Assembly: GCF_016790145.1 (NCBI RefSeq)
Contig: NZ_JAEUOI010000157.1
Location: 1 to 35,497 of the forward strand
Reading direction: 5' to 3'
Source: Propionivibrio sp.
GTDB lineage: Bacteria > Pseudomonadota > Gammaproteobacteria > Burkholderiales > Rhodocyclaceae
Length of the DNA: 35,497 bases
Program-made: the position numbers and the translations under genes
The notes under the pieces: model-generated
What the model was told of the DNA's origin: nothing
Database searches by the model: none
The model's input: only the letters and a program-made list of their open reading frames with translations
Part shown: in pieces, positions 1 through 8,519 of the stretch
How positions within the stretch are numbered: the first letter of the stretch is position 1
Layout: every line of letters begins with the position of its first letter

Positions 1-1
1 C

Positions 2-529
2 AGTCCGAACACTAAAAATCTGCGCGAGTTGCAGAAGGACGACGCGCTTGACGCACTGCTCGGCCGCCTGAAGGCCGAGCAGACCCGGCTGGCCGACATG
101 CACGGCAAGTACGTCCCGCTGGCACTGAAAATCGCTCCCGATCTTGAAGACGCGCAGATCCAGTCGATTGCCGACCTGCTGCGCAAGCATCGCATGGACG
201 GCGTCATAGCCACCAACACCACCCTTTCGCGCGACGGAGTGCAGGGCCTGCCGAACGCCGAGGAAGCCGGCGGGCTCTCGGGTGCGCCGGTTTTCGAACG
301 CTCGACGGCGGTATTGAAAAAACTGTCCGGCGCGCTGGCCGGCGAGTTGCCGATCATCGGTGTCGGCGGCATCATGAGCGGTGCCGATGCGCTCGCCAAG
401 ATGGAAGCCGGCGCCAGCCTGGTGCAGATTTATTCAGGTTTCATCTATCGCGGTCCCGGCCTGGTCGCCGAAATCGCCGCCGCCCTTGCTAAATCAAAGC
501 ACTCGAAGCGGCCGCACGCGGATGTATAG
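2..529 (+). CDS. pyrD: Dihydroorotate dehydrogenase (quinone), 3' part
   Basis: PyrD oxidises dihydroorotate to orotate with FMN and passes electrons to membrane quinone, the fourth step of pyrimidine synthesis. The reading frame is already open at base 2, where it encodes [11 protein letters not shown], a conserved substrate-loop motif of class 2 enzymes. The beginning of the gene therefore lies outside the window. Further family landmarks follow: [10 protein letters not shown], a glycine-rich FMN phosphate-binding segment GVGGIMSG, and near the C-terminus [11 protein letters not shown]. The stop is TAG at 527-529. About 175 residues, roughly the C-terminal half of a protein of about 340 residues, are present. 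No start codon should be assigned inside the window. The family call is very secure. The next gene, rnfA, has its own promoter and is unrelated in function. Confidence 0.96.
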   Translation, partial: SPNTKNLRELQKDDALDALLGRLKAEQTRLADMHGKYVPLALKIAPDLEDAQIQSIADLLRKHRMDGVIATNTTLSRDGVQGLPNAEEAGGLSGAPVFERSTAVLKKLSGALAGELPIIGVGGIMSGADALAKMEAGASLVQIYSGFIYRGPGLVAEIAAALAKSKHSKRPHADV

Positions 530-546
530 CGCTACTGCCATAATGG

Positions 547-575
547 TTGAACGCCCCCCGCCAAAAGGGGATAAT
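547..575 (+). promoter_or_regulatory. Predicted sigma-70 promoter of the rnf operon
   Basis: TTGAAC (547-552) and GATAAT (570-575) are separated by exactly 17 bases, a close match to the sigma-70 consensus. It lies about 50 bases upstream of the rnfA ATG and just after the pyrD stop. A small hairpin (AAGGC at 579-583, GCCTT at 590-594, followed by T) lies near the expected start point. It could be a weak pyrD terminator or a 5'-UTR structure. The promoter is inferred from motif and position only. Confidence 0.55.
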
Positions 576-627
576 TCCAAGGCTTTTCCGCCTTTTTAGC
601 CCTTGCCTCAGGCTTTGTACACGAATC

Positions 628-1212
628 ATGACCCATTATTTGTTCATCATCATCGGCGCTGTTCTGGTCAATAACGTCGTTCTGGTGAAGATTCTCGGCC
701 TGTGCCCCTTCATGGGCGTTTCCAAAAAACTGGAAACGGCTTTTGGCATGGGTGCGGCGACCACCTTTGTGCTCACCGTGGCCACCGGCGCCAGTTATGT
801 CATTGACCACGTACTTCTCGCCCCCTTCGGGCTGGAATACCTGCGCACCCTTTCGTTTATCGTCACCATCGCCGCCATCGTCCAGTTGACCGAGATGGTG
901 ATACAGAAAACCAGCCCGCTGCTGCATCAGGTGCTGGGCATCTATCTGCCGCTGATCACCACCAACTGCGCGGTACTCGGCGTGCCCCTGCTCAACGTCG
1001 CCAACAAATACAACTTCGTCGAGTCCTTGCTCTTTGGCGCCGCAAGCGCCATCGGCTTCTCGCTGGTGCTGGTGCTCTTTGCCGGGATTCGTGAGCGTGT
1101 CGAAGGTGCCGACGTTCCGGTTTATTTCCGGGGAGTAGCCATCGCCATGGTCACCGCCGGCTTGATGAGCCTTGCCTTCATGGGTTTTGCCGGCCTGGAT
1201 AAATACCAGTAA
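628..1212 (+). CDS. rnfA: Rnf electron transport complex subunit A
   Basis: RnfA (RsxA) is an integral inner-membrane subunit of the Rnf complex, which couples electron flow between ferredoxin and NAD(H) to ion transport. The 194-residue product has about six hydrophobic helices. It carries the family signatures [17 protein letters not shown] near the N-terminus and [17 protein letters not shown] in the middle; the paired cysteines are thought to bind an Fe-S cluster at the RnfA/RnfE interface. The ATG at 628 is preferred over an in-frame start further upstream because [10 protein letters not shown] matches the usual family start. Its stop (TAA, 1210-1212) shares one base with the rnfB ATG, so the two are translationally coupled. 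RnfE is its paralogue later in the operon. Confidence 0.97.
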   Translation: MTHYLFIIIGAVLVNNVVLVKILGLCPFMGVSKKLETAFGMGAATTFVLTVATGASYVIDHVLLAPFGLEYLRTLSFIVTIAAIVQLTEMVIQKTSPLLHQVLGIYLPLITTNCAVLGVPLLNVANKYNFVESLLFGAASAIGFSLVLVLFAGIRERVEGADVPVYFRGVAIAMVTAGLMSLAFMGFAGLDKYQ

Positions 1213-1754
1213 TGCTCACCGCCATCCTCATCATGGCCCTTGGCGCCCTCGTCCTTGGCGCAGCGCTGGGCTTCGCCTCGATCAAGTTCAAGGTCGAAGG
1301 CAACCCGCTGGTCGAAAAAATCGAGGCCATCCTTCCGCAAACGCAGTGCGGCCAGTGCGGCTACCCCGGCTGCAAGCCTTACGCCGAAGCCATCGCCGAT
1401 GGCGAGGCCGAAATCAATCTGTGCCCACCCGGCGGCATGGAAGGCGTGCGCAAGCTGGCCGACCTGCTCGGGCGCGACGTCAAGCCGCTCGACGCGGAAG
1501 AAAAACCGAAACAGGTCGCCATCATCGACGAACAGACCTGCATCGGTTGCACCTTATGCATCCAGGCCTGCCCGGTGGACGCCATCGTCGGCGCCGCCAA
1601 GCAGATGCACACCATCGTCGAATCCTTGTGTACCGGTTGCGAACTGTGCATCAAACCCTGCCCGGTGGAATGCATTCGCATGGAAACCATCAGCGAGAAC
1701 ATCGACAACTGGAAATGGAAGTATCCGGTGATCGAGTTGAAACGAGTGGCATGA
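1212..1754 (+). CDS. rnfB: Rnf electron transport complex subunit B (iron-sulfur)
   Basis: RnfB is the polyferredoxin subunit that receives electrons at the cytoplasmic face. The 180-residue protein begins with one hydrophobic anchor helix (about residues 3-22). A 4Fe-4S domain follows with CGQCGYPGC (residues 46-54) and a later cysteine in CPPGG. Two bacterial-type ferredoxin motifs are present, [16 protein letters not shown] and [16 protein letters not shown]. All expected cysteines are intact. The length is normal for a proteobacterial RnfB. It overlaps rnfA by one base. After its stop there is a palindromic element of about 115 bases before rnfC. Confidence 0.97.
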   Translation: MLTAILIMALGALVLGAALGFASIKFKVEGNPLVEKIEAILPQTQCGQCGYPGCKPYAEAIADGEAEINLCPPGGMEGVRKLADLLGRDVKPLDAEEKPKQVAIIDEQTCIGCTLCIQACPVDAIVGAAKQMHTIVESLCTGCELCIKPCPVECIRMETISENIDNWKWKYPVIELKRVA

Positions 1755-1762
1755 AACGATTT

Positions 1763-1879
1763 CACCGCAAAGTTGCCCCGAAGGAAATCCCCTTGTGGGT
1801 CTCAAAGGAACAAAGGGAACGCAATCGTTGCCAGTCATCCTTTGCCAATCCTTGCTTTTTTGCGTCTTTGCGTTAGGTG
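1763..1879 (+). repeat. Long imperfect palindrome between rnfB and rnfC
   Basis: The left edge CACCGCAAAG (1763-1772) is mirrored by CTTTGCGTTAGGTG (1866-1879). The arms carry the kind of short 'cgcaaag/ctttgcg' units seen in dispersed intergenic hairpin elements. The right arm runs into the possible GTG start of rnfC. A related element follows rnfC at 3564-3668, so rnfC is flanked on both sides. No transposase is associated. It is probably a non-autonomous or decayed repeat; its origin is inferred. Confidence 0.5.
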
Positions 1880-1885
1880 TCAAAC

Positions 1886-3604
1886 GTGCTGCAACTTTTC
1901 AAATTCAAGGGCGGTGTCAAACCCGACAGCAACAAGACGCCCTCGGTACAGATGCCGATCGGCATCGCGCCATTGCCCCCGCTATTGATCGTTCCGCTGC
2001 ATCAAAGCATTGGCGGCAAACCGAATCCTCTGGTCGAGGCCGGCGAACGTGTACTGAAAGGCCAGTTGATTGGCGGTGCCGATCAATGGCTTTCTTCGGC
2101 GGTACACGCTCCGACCTCCGGCACTGTACTGGCGGTCGAGGAGCGCGTTGCCGCGCACCCATCCGGCCTGCCAACGCTCTCGGTGGTAATTGAGCCGGAC
2201 GGCCGTGACGCATGGATCGAACGCACCCCGCTCGATTACACGGCGCTTGAACCCGAGCGTGTGCGCGAGATCCTGCGCGATTCCGGTGTGGTCGGCCTCG
2301 GTGGCGCGGTATTCCCGAGCCATGCCAAACTCGCTGCCGCAAAATCGGTTCCGATGGAGGAATTGATCATCAACGGCGGTGAATGCGAGCCCTTCATGAC
2401 CTGCGACGATATCCTGATGCGCGAGCGTGCCGAGGGCATCGTTCGCGGCTCGGGCATCTTCCGTGACCTGCTCAAAGCCAGGCGGGTATTGGTCGGCATC
2501 GAGGACAACAAGCCGGAAGCCGTTGCCGCCATGAAAGCCGCCGTTGAAAAGCTCGGCGAAAACTTCGAGGTCATTGCCGTACCCACACGCTACCCGGCGG
2601 GTGGCGCCAAGCAGTTGATTCGTGTACTGACCGGCAAGGAAGTCCCGGCCAGCAAGCGTTCGCCCGAAATGGGCGTGCAGTGCTTCAACGTGGCGACCGC
2701 CTACACCGCCTGGCGTGCCATCGCTCACGGCGAACCGGTGCTTTCGCGCATTGTCACGCTGACCGGCAACGTCGAACAGCCGCGCAACTGGGACGTGCTG
2801 CTCGGCACCCCGCTCAGGGACTTCGTCGCGCTCGGCAAGCCAAAGTCCGATACCGACCGCTACCTGATGGGCGGCCCGATGATGGGCTTTGAAATGCCGG
2901 GCCTCGACGCGCCGCTGGTCAAGGCCACCAACTGCATCATCGCCGGGTCGCCGAAACTGTTTCCTCCGCTTGCGCCGGAAATGCCGTGCATCCGCTGCGG
3001 TGCCTGCGCCGAAGTCTGCCCGCACGAGTTGCAACCCTTCGAAATGTACTGGTTTGCCCGCGCCAGGAACTTCGGCAAGACGCAGGAATACAACATCTTC
3101 GACTGCATCGAATGCGGCTGTTGCAGTTATGTCTGCCCCTCGCACATCCCGCTGGTGCAATATTTCCGCTTTGCCAAGAGCGAGATCTGGTCGCGCGAGC
3201 GGGAAAAGAACATGGCCGATGCCGCCAAGGCGCGCTTCGAACTGCGCAACGAGCGCGACGAACGCGAGAAAGCCGAGAAAGCCGAGCGCCTGGCCAGGGC
3301 CGCCGCAGCCAAGGCGGCTGTGAAGAAAGCCCCAGCCGAGTCCGTAAGTGAAGTACAGACGGGCGACACGTCGGTGGCCGCCGTAGCCGCTGCCCCGCTT
3401 GATGCCGAAGCGGTCAAGAAAGCCACCATCGTCGCCGCCATGGAACGGGCCCGCCAGCAACGTGAAAGCGTGCAGCCGAAAAACACCGAGGGGCTGACGG
3501 TCGCCCAGCGCAAGGAAATCGCCGAAATCGAAGCGCGCCGGCTGCCACTGCAAGAACTAAGCGCTCTCAACGCAGATGCACAGAGTTCCCAGAGAAAAAA
3601 ATAA
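1886..3604 (+). CDS. rnfC: Rnf electron transport complex subunit C
   Basis: RnfC is the peripheral NADH/FMN and Fe-S subunit that exchanges electrons with NAD(H). The N-terminal part reads LFKFKGGVKP and carries the conserved nucleotide/flavin segment GVVGLGGAVFPSHAKL and NGGECEPFMTCDD. Two ferredoxin motifs follow, CIRCGACAEVCP and CIECGCCSYVCP. The C-terminal region is a charged Glu/Lys/Ala-rich coiled coil, usual for this family. I place the start at GTG 1886, which has an AGGTG ribosome-binding match 6 bases upstream; GTG 1877 in the same frame is possible but lies inside a palindrome. The final residues (ALNADAQSSQRKK) are encoded by the next palindromic repeat, so the native C-terminus was probably replaced or extended. 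Function is secure; the exact start is not. Confidence 0.95.
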   Translation: MLQLFKFKGGVKPDSNKTPSVQMPIGIAPLPPLLIVPLHQSIGGKPNPLVEAGERVLKGQLIGGADQWLSSAVHAPTSGTVLAVEERVAAHPSGLPTLSVVIEPDGRDAWIERTPLDYTALEPERVREILRDSGVVGLGGAVFPSHAKLAAAKSVPMEELIINGGECEPFMTCDDILMRERAEGIVRGSGIFRDLLKARRVLVGIEDNKPEAVAAMKAAVEKLGENFEVIAVPTRYPAGGAKQLIRVLTGKEVPASKRSPEMGVQCFNVATAYTAWRAIAHGEPVLSRIVTLTGNVEQPRNWDVLLGTPLRDFVALGKPKSDTDRYLMGGPMMGFEMPGLDAPLVKATNCIIAGSPKLFPPLAPEMPCIRCGACAEVCPHELQPFEMYWFARARNFGKTQEYNIFDCIECGCCSYVCPSHIPLVQYFRFAKSEIWSREREKNMADAAKARFELRNERDEREKAEKAERLARAAAAKAAVKKAPAESVSEVQTGDTSVAAVAAAPLDAEAVKKATIVAAMERARQQRESVQPKNTEGLTVAQRKEIAEIEARRLPLQELSALNADAQSSQRKK

Positions 3605-3668
3605 TGAACAATTTTCTTTTCTCCGCGCTTTCTGCGTCGCTGTGCCCTTTACGCCCTCTGCGTTAAAG
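3564..3668 (+). repeat. Long imperfect palindrome overlapping the 3' end of rnfC
   Basis: The left arm AACGCAGATGCACAGAG (3569-3585) is complementary in outline to the right arm ending CTCTGCGTT (about 3656-3664). An inner AGAAAA/TTTTCT pairing surrounds a short AT-rich loop. The rnfC stop codon (3602-3604) lies inside the element. It resembles the elements at 1763-1879 and 12273-12360 in design and in its 'cgcagag' words. No open reading frame for mobility is present. Confidence 0.5.
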
Positions 3669-3678
3669 GGGTTAATTG

Positions 3679-4698
3679 ATGAATTTCACAACCCCGCCCT
3701 ATCTGACGCAAGATGTCAGCGTCCAGCGCGTCATGCTGCAGGTGCTGGCTGCGCTGTTGCCGGGGATCGCCATCTACGTCTGGCTGATCGGACCGATCGT
3801 TCTGGTGCAGATCGCCATCGCCACCGCTGCTTCGCTGCTCGCCGAAGCCTTCATGTTGAGCTTGCTCAACAAGCCCCTTGGTCTCTTTCTCGGCGACGGC
3901 AGCGCCATCGTCACCGCCTGGCTGATCGCGCTGGCCTTCCCGCCCCTCGCCCCATGGTGGCTGATCGTCGTCGGCTCGCTGTTTGCCATCGTCGTCGCCA
4001 AACATCTGTATGGCGGACTCGGACAGAACCCGTTCAACCCGGCGATGATCGCCTTTGCCGTATGCATCGTTTCCTTCCCTGCGCTGATGTCGCAGTGGCC
4101 CGCGCTCGATCGGCAAGCCGATTTTTCCGAACAACTGGCACTGGTCCTTGGCACGGTGCCCCGCCTCGATGCGATGAGCGGCGCTACCCCGCTCGACGCT
4201 CTGAAAACTGCACTCAAGCTGGGCGAAGGGAATACCACGGTGGCGACCATTCTGGCCGACGCACACCACTTCGGCTATTTTGCCGGCAAGGGTTGGGAAT
4301 GGGTCGCCGTCGCCTATCTGCTTGGTGGACTGTGGCTCTGGCAGCGCCGGATCATCACCTGGCACGCTCCCTTCGCCTTCCTCACCGGTATCGTCCTGTT
4401 CGCCGGCGCACTCTGGCTGTGGGACCCGGCTCAGTTCGCCAACCCGGTCTTCCACCTCTTCTCGGGCGGCTCCATGCTCGGCGCCTTCTTCATCGTAACC
4501 GACCCGGTTTCCGGTTGTACAACACCCAGAGGCAAGCTGATCTTCGGGCTCTCGGCCGGCGCCCTGGCCTACCTGATCCGTGTCTTTGGCGGCTACCCGG
4601 ATGGTGTGGCTTTCGCCGTATTGCTGATGAACATTTGCGTACCCTTGATCGATCTGTACACGCAACCCCCCATCTTTGGCATGAAAAGCAAGCCATGA
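3679..4698 (+). CDS. rnfD: Rnf electron transport complex subunit D (covalent flavin)
   Basis: RnfD is a membrane subunit related to NqrB of the sodium-pumping NADH dehydrogenase. It is part of the ion-translocating core. The 339-residue protein has multiple hydrophobic helices and the motif SGATPLDAL, in which Thr170 is the expected attachment residue for covalently bound FMN. Other typical segments are GGLGQNPFNPAM and FFIVTDPVSGCTTPRGK. ATG at 3679 is preferred; a TTG immediately before it is in frame but unlikely. The stop overlaps the rnfG start (ATGA, 4695-4698), which indicates translational coupling. Confidence 0.97.
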   Translation: MNFTTPPYLTQDVSVQRVMLQVLAALLPGIAIYVWLIGPIVLVQIAIATAASLLAEAFMLSLLNKPLGLFLGDGSAIVTAWLIALAFPPLAPWWLIVVGSLFAIVVAKHLYGGLGQNPFNPAMIAFAVCIVSFPALMSQWPALDRQADFSEQLALVLGTVPRLDAMSGATPLDALKTALKLGEGNTTVATILADAHHFGYFAGKGWEWVAVAYLLGGLWLWQRRIITWHAPFAFLTGIVLFAGALWLWDPAQFANPVFHLFSGGSMLGAFFIVTDPVSGCTTPRGKLIFGLSAGALAYLIRVFGGYPDGVAFAVLLMNICVPLIDLYTQPPIFGMKSKP

Positions 4699-5357
4699 GG
4701 AGCCCGGCAAAACCGCCCACTGCAAGCAAAATGGCTGTGCGCACAGCGATCATCCTGTTCATCTTCGTCACCATCTTTACCGGCCTGCTGTCGGCTGCCT
4801 ATCTATGGACGCGCCCGACGATCGAGGCGGCGGCGGCTGAAGAAAAAATGAAGCTGATCGACGAAGTTCTGCCGCGCAAGCACTATGACAACGATCTTCT
4901 GAAAGACACGCTGCAGATCGCTCCGACTGCCGCGCTCGGGCTGGACGAAGTGTCGACGGCCTATCGCGCGCGCAAGGACGGCAAATCCAGTGCGCTGGTG
5001 CTTGAGGCAATCGCCCCCGACGGGTATGCCGGAAAGATCCGCCTGCTCATTGCTCTGGGCGCCGACGGTGAATTGCTTGGCGTGCGCGTGACGCAGCACA
5101 AGGAAACACCCGGACTGGGCGACTACATCGATCCAAAAAAGGACAGGAACAAGGAGCACCCGTGGATCACCCAGTTTGAAGGACTGACACCAACGTCCAT
5201 TGACGAGCGCGCATGGAAGGTAAAGAAGGATGGCGGTCGCTTCGACTCGATGGTCGGCGCCACGGTGACGCCGCGCGCCGTGGTCAAGGCGGTACGCAAG
5301 GCGGCCATGTATGTGGCCGAGAACCGCGAGCAGTTTTTCGCGTCTCAGTCTCAGTAA
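4695..5357 (+). CDS. rnfG: Rnf electron transport complex subunit G (covalent flavin)
   Basis: RnfG has a single membrane anchor and a periplasmic FMN-binding domain. The 220-residue product has a hydrophobic helix at about residues 15-38, then KETPGLGDYIDPKK, typical of the family. The flavinylation motif VGATVTPRAVV follows, with Thr190 as the predicted FMN phosphoester site. The start ATG overlaps the rnfD stop by four bases. A longer open frame extends upstream to about 3576, but that part is only a shadow of rnfD in another frame and shows no family similarity. The reading frame ends in a short palindrome. Confidence 0.96.
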   Translation: MRSPAKPPTASKMAVRTAIILFIFVTIFTGLLSAAYLWTRPTIEAAAAEEKMKLIDEVLPRKHYDNDLLKDTLQIAPTAALGLDEVSTAYRARKDGKSSALVLEAIAPDGYAGKIRLLIALGADGELLGVRVTQHKETPGLGDYIDPKKDRNKEHPWITQFEGLTPTSIDERAWKVKKDGGRFDSMVGATVTPRAVVKAVRKAAMYVAENREQFFASQSQ

Positions 5358-5371
5358 GCTGAGGACTGAGA
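5343..5371 (+). repeat. Short perfect-stem hairpin at the end of rnfG
   Basis: TCTCAGTCTCAG (5343-5354) pairs with CTGAG plus ACTGAGA (5359-5371) with a four-base loop and one bulged G. The last codons and the stop of rnfG lie in the stem. There is no T-run, so it is not a classic terminator. It may reduce read-through or protect the 3' end, or it may be a short form of the palindromic elements elsewhere in this operon. Confidence 0.5.
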
Positions 5372-5393
5372 TACTAACTAATATGAGGGAAGC

Positions 5394-6080
5394 ATGATGA
5401 CCCGTGACGAATTCAGCGAGATCGCCGCCAACGGCGTCTGGAAAAAGAATACCAGCCTGATCCAGATTCTCGGCCTGTGCCCTTTGCTGGCGGTCACCAC
5501 CAACCTGGTCAATGGCGTAATGCTTTCGCTGGCCACGATCATCGTCATGGCCATCTCGGGGCTGGCCGTCTCCAGCCTGCGCTTCCTGATCCCGCACGAG
5601 ATCCGCATTCCGGTATTCATCCTGATCGTCGCTGCGCTGGTCACGGTGATCGATCTGCTGTTCAATGCCAATCTGCACGAGTTATATCTGGTGCTCGGCA
5701 TCTTCATCCCGCTGATCGTCACCAACTGCATCGTGCTGGCGCGCGTCGAGGCCTTTGCCAACAAGAGCCCGCCGCTGCAATCCATGTTCGATGGCATTTT
5801 CATGGGTGTCGGCATGCTGTGGACGCTGGCCCTGCTCGGTGGTTTGCGCGAACTGATCGGCGGCGGCACGCTGTTCTCGGGAATCGACATGGTCTTCCCC
5901 GGCCTACAAGCCCTGCAACTGCTGCCCAAGGACTACCCCGGTTTGCTGCTCGCCATACTTCCGCCTGGCGCCTTTATCCTGCTTGGCTGCCTGATTGCCT
6001 GGAAAAACTGGATTGAGGCGCGCGCCGCCGCGCGCCAGCAGCGCCGCTCGCCGCAGCCAGCCACTGCGGCCGGCACTTAG
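5394..6080 (+). CDS. rnfE: Rnf electron transport complex subunit E
   Basis: RnfE is the membrane paralogue of RnfA and forms with it the pseudo-symmetric core of the complex. The 228-residue protein carries NGVWKKNTSLIQILGLCPLLAV near the N-terminus and VLGIFIPLIVTNCIVLARVEAF, matching the RnfA/RnfE signature, and has about six membrane helices. Its start ATG has a strong ribosome-binding sequence GAGGGA at a suitable distance, unlike the overlapped genes before it. This fits re-initiation after the hairpin at the end of rnfG. The gene completes the rnfABCDGE set; no rnfH is seen. Confidence 0.96.
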   Translation: MMTRDEFSEIAANGVWKKNTSLIQILGLCPLLAVTTNLVNGVMLSLATIIVMAISGLAVSSLRFLIPHEIRIPVFILIVAALVTVIDLLFNANLHELYLVLGIFIPLIVTNCIVLARVEAFANKSPPLQSMFDGIFMGVGMLWTLALLGGLRELIGGGTLFSGIDMVFPGLQALQLLPKDYPGLLLAILPPGAFILLGCLIAWKNWIEARAAARQQRRSPQPATAAGT

Positions 6081-6095
6081 GACTACGCGAGCGCA

Positions 6096-6770
6096 ATGAA
6101 TCCGGCCAGGCGCGCCGCAATCTTCTCGCGCCTGCGCGCGGCCAATCCGCAACCGAGGACCGAGCTTGAATACGCGACGACTTTCCAGTTGCTGGTCGCC
6201 GTCATCCTCTCGGCACAAGCCACAGACAAGAGCGTCAATCTGGCTACGCCCAGGCTGTTTGCCGATGCGCCGACGCCGCAGGCCATGTTCGCGCTCGGTG
6301 AAGCCGGGCTGGCCGACTACATCAGGCGCATCGGCCTCTATCCGACCAAGGCCAAGAACGTGATCGCCACCTGCCGCCAGCTTATCGAACGTCATGGCGG
6401 CGAAGTGCCGCACAACAGGGAAGACCTTGAAGCGCTGCCCGGTGTCGGGCGCAAGACCGCCAATGTGGTGCTCAACACGGCTTTCGGCGAACCGGCCATC
6501 GCCGTCGACACGCATATTTTCCGTGTTGCCAACCGGACCAGGATCGCCACGGGAAAAACGCCGCTTGCCGTCGAACTCAAGCTGCTAAAATCGGTACCGG
6601 AAGAATTCAAGCGGGACGCCCATCACTGGCTGATCCTGCACGGACGCTACGTCTGCAAGGCACGCCATCCCGAATGCGGGCACTGCAGCATTGCCGATCT
6701 GTGCGAATACAAGGAAAAATCATCACCACCAAGCCACCAAGGCCACCAGGTTTCACCAAGAAAAACATGA
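6096..6770 (+). CDS. nth: Endonuclease III
   Basis: Nth is a DNA glycosylase/AP lyase that removes oxidised pyrimidines. The protein has the helix-hairpin-helix LPGVGRKTANVVL with catalytic Lys120, and AVDTHIFR with catalytic Asp138, the same numbering as the E. coli enzyme. It ends with the 4Fe-4S cysteine pattern C-x6-C-x2-C-x5-C. It follows rnfE by 15 bases, the same rnf-nth synteny as in E. coli. The total is 224 residues. The last 15 or so residues after LCEYKEK (SSPPSHQGHQVSPRKT) are encoded by a palindromic repeat that begins before the stop. They are likely an acquired tail and not part of the folded enzyme. Confidence 0.97.
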   Translation: MNPARRAAIFSRLRAANPQPRTELEYATTFQLLVAVILSAQATDKSVNLATPRLFADAPTPQAMFALGEAGLADYIRRIGLYPTKAKNVIATCRQLIERHGGEVPHNREDLEALPGVGRKTANVVLNTAFGEPAIAVDTHIFRVANRTRIATGKTPLAVELKLLKSVPEEFKRDAHHWLILHGRYVCKARHPECGHCSIADLCEYKEKSSPPSHQGHQVSPRKT

Positions 6771-6816
6771 AACAAATACTTGGTGCTTCTTGGTGTTCCT
6801 GGTGACTTGGTGGTAG
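6722..6816 (+). repeat. Long palindrome of 'ccaccaagg' units overlapping the 3' end of nth
   Basis: The left arm (about 6724-6763) is built from repeated accacca/agccacca words. The right arm (about 6779-6814) is its near-complement made of ttggtg/cctggtg words, with a short AT-rich loop between. The arms are about 35-40 bases long, so the transcript would form a long hairpin. The nth stop codon lies in the loop region. It separates nth from the FIST gene and could act as a factor-independent transcription barrier, although no T-run is present. Confidence 0.65.
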
Positions 6817-6849
6817 AGCACTCGAAGTCAACTTGCCACTGATCAACCA

Positions 6850-7998
6850 ATGACCGTCGCCACCGCCCTTGTTACCGGCAACGACCCGCTGCCCCATCTC
6901 GCTGAACAGGCGATCCATCAGGCGCTGGCCAGGACCGGGCTGACGCATGCCAACGGCGTGCTGCTGTTCCTGACCCCGGAGTTCGCGCGTCACGCTCAGC
7001 AAACCGTGACGGCCGTTGCGCGCGTGGCGCAGTGCACGCAGGTCGCTGGCGGCATTGCCTCCGGCGTTTTGACCGAATCCGGCTGGGCCCTTGACCGCCC
7101 TGCGGTGGCCGTCATGGTTTTTGGCCGTGGTCTTTCGCTCGGTCACCCGGAGCCAGGCAAGCCGCCGCTACTAAGCTATGCCGGCGGCTCCTTCCCGCCG
7201 GACTGGAGTGATTCCGGAACGCGTTTTGGTGGAGTTTTCAGCGGCAGTTTTGCCGCCAGTGCAGGTATCGCTGAAGCACCCGTCTGGCAACAGAGCCGCC
7301 TTTGCGAGCAACAACGCTGCAGCGTTCAACTATTGGGCGCCGATGTTGACATCGGCGTCTCCAGTGGCTTGCAACTGCTCGGCGAACCCCGGCCGGTGAA
7401 CAGCAGCAAGGGCTACGATCTTGAAAAGATCGGCGGTCAAGCCGCTTTAAAGAGTCTGAGCCGGCTGCTGCCGCCAGACCTTCGTCAGCATGTAGCACAG
7501 CACTTGCATCAGCTCAGCGCCGTGCTCATCGATGATGCGAACGACGCCAGAAAAGCGCTGGCCGAGGGCCGCTACAGGCCGATCGCCATCATCGCCGCCA
7601 ACGCCGATAATTCGCTGACGCTGGCCGAACGCGTCGCGCCGCGACAGTACCTGGCCTGGGCCATCCGGCAACCGGTCGCGGCTGAAGCCGACATGCGGCT
7701 AATGCTTGAGCGCCTGGCCGAAAATAGCAAAAAAACGGAAATCGCCACCACTCCGGCCTGTGCCCTGATGTTTTCGTGCATCGGCCGTGGCCCCTATTTT
7801 TACGGTGGGGAGGACCGCGACCTCGACATCCTGCGCGAACGTTTCCCCGGGCTTCCCATACTCGGCACCTACGGTACCGGCCAGATTGCCCCCACCACCA
7901 GCACTGCGCATTACTTCAACCGCCAGTTGCAGAACGCCGTTGTTACCGCACTGGTCAGCAAGCACGTGAAGAAAGCCCATGTTCAATCCCTCACGTGA
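6850..7998 (+). CDS. FIST-domain sensory protein
   Basis: The 382-residue product matches FIST N- and C-terminal domains, a sensory module found in prokaryotic signal transduction and thought to bind small ligands such as amino acids. The N-terminal half has a VAGGIASGVLTESG-type glycine-rich stretch. The C-terminal half contains the typical FIST_C block CIGRGPYFYGGEDRDLDIL, followed by PILGTYGTGQIAP. There is no signal peptide, membrane segment or attached output domain, so it is a stand-alone cytoplasmic sensor with an unknown partner. Its stop lies 17 bases inside the following DUF1841 gene, so the two are probably co-transcribed. The ligand is unknown. Confidence 0.85.
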   Translation: MTVATALVTGNDPLPHLAEQAIHQALARTGLTHANGVLLFLTPEFARHAQQTVTAVARVAQCTQVAGGIASGVLTESGWALDRPAVAVMVFGRGLSLGHPEPGKPPLLSYAGGSFPPDWSDSGTRFGGVFSGSFAASAGIAEAPVWQQSRLCEQQRCSVQLLGADVDIGVSSGLQLLGEPRPVNSSKGYDLEKIGGQAALKSLSRLLPPDLRQHVAQHLHQLSAVLIDDANDARKALAEGRYRPIAIIAANADNSLTLAERVAPRQYLAWAIRQPVAAEADMRLMLERLAENSKKTEIATTPACALMFSCIGRGPYFYGGEDRDLDILRERFPGLPILGTYGTGQIAPTTSTAHYFNRQLQNAVVTALVSKHVKKAHVQSLT

Positions 7999-8407
7999 GC
8001 AGGTTCGCCAATTTTTCTGCGAATCCTGGCGCAAACACCGGGAACGCCTGGTGCTTGAAGGCGCCGAGGCAACGGCTGCCGACCTGATCGAACAGCACCC
8101 TGAATACCACGCCCTGCTGGAAAACCTGCAAACCGCCGTTGCGCAGGAGTTCACACCCGAAAGCGGTCAGATGAACCCCTTTCTTCATCTCTCCTTGCAC
8201 CTGGCTATCGCCGATCAGATCAGCATCGACCAGCCGCCGGGAATTCGCGCCGCCTACCACCAACTGCGCAAACGTCTTGACGTGCACCAGGCTGAACACG
8301 CGCTCCTTGAGTGTCTGGGCGAAACGCTCTGGCGTGCCCAGCGCGAGGGCGGTACGCTGGACGCCGATCAGTATCTGGACTGCGTCCGGCGCGCCGCAGG
8401 GAGCTGA
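7979..8407 (+). CDS. DUF1841 family protein
   Basis: The 142-residue protein begins MFNPSREQVRQFFCESWRKHRERL, the hallmark start of DUF1841 proteins, which are common in Beta- and Gammaproteobacteria. It is soluble and rich in His, Glu and Leu. The centre contains LHLSLHLAIADQISIDQPPGI, typical of the family. The ATG lies 20 bases before the end of the FIST gene, so the reading frames overlap and translation is probably coupled. No function is established for the family and none is assigned here. Family membership is recognised from the sequence pattern alone. Confidence 0.8.
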   Translation: MFNPSREQVRQFFCESWRKHRERLVLEGAEATAADLIEQHPEYHALLENLQTAVAQEFTPESGQMNPFLHLSLHLAIADQISIDQPPGIRAAYHQLRKRLDVHQAEHALLECLGETLWRAQREGGTLDADQYLDCVRRAAGS

Positions 8408-8519
8408 GCAAGGCCTGGATCCGAGCCCAGCTTGCAGCACTCTGACTCACGATGCCTGTAGCCAGTTCAGCGCACTCGATGCATACTGCTGATCGACACC
8501 CTGGCGGAAAGGAATTGCG

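Noticed and set aside
579-597. AAGGC/GCCTT hairpin with T-run as the pyrD terminator
   Set aside because: Stem of only five pairs and it overlaps the expected start point of the rnf promoter; not called as a separate feature.
1982-3553. A 523-residue minus-strand open frame opposite rnfC
   Set aside because: Shadow of rnfC in GC-rich DNA; no recognisable motifs, and rnfC itself is certain.
3576-4694. A long open frame that would extend RnfG by 373 residues upstream
   Set aside because: It overlaps rnfD completely in another frame, is rich in Arg/Pro/Ala as shadow frames are, and RnfG homologues begin near 4695.
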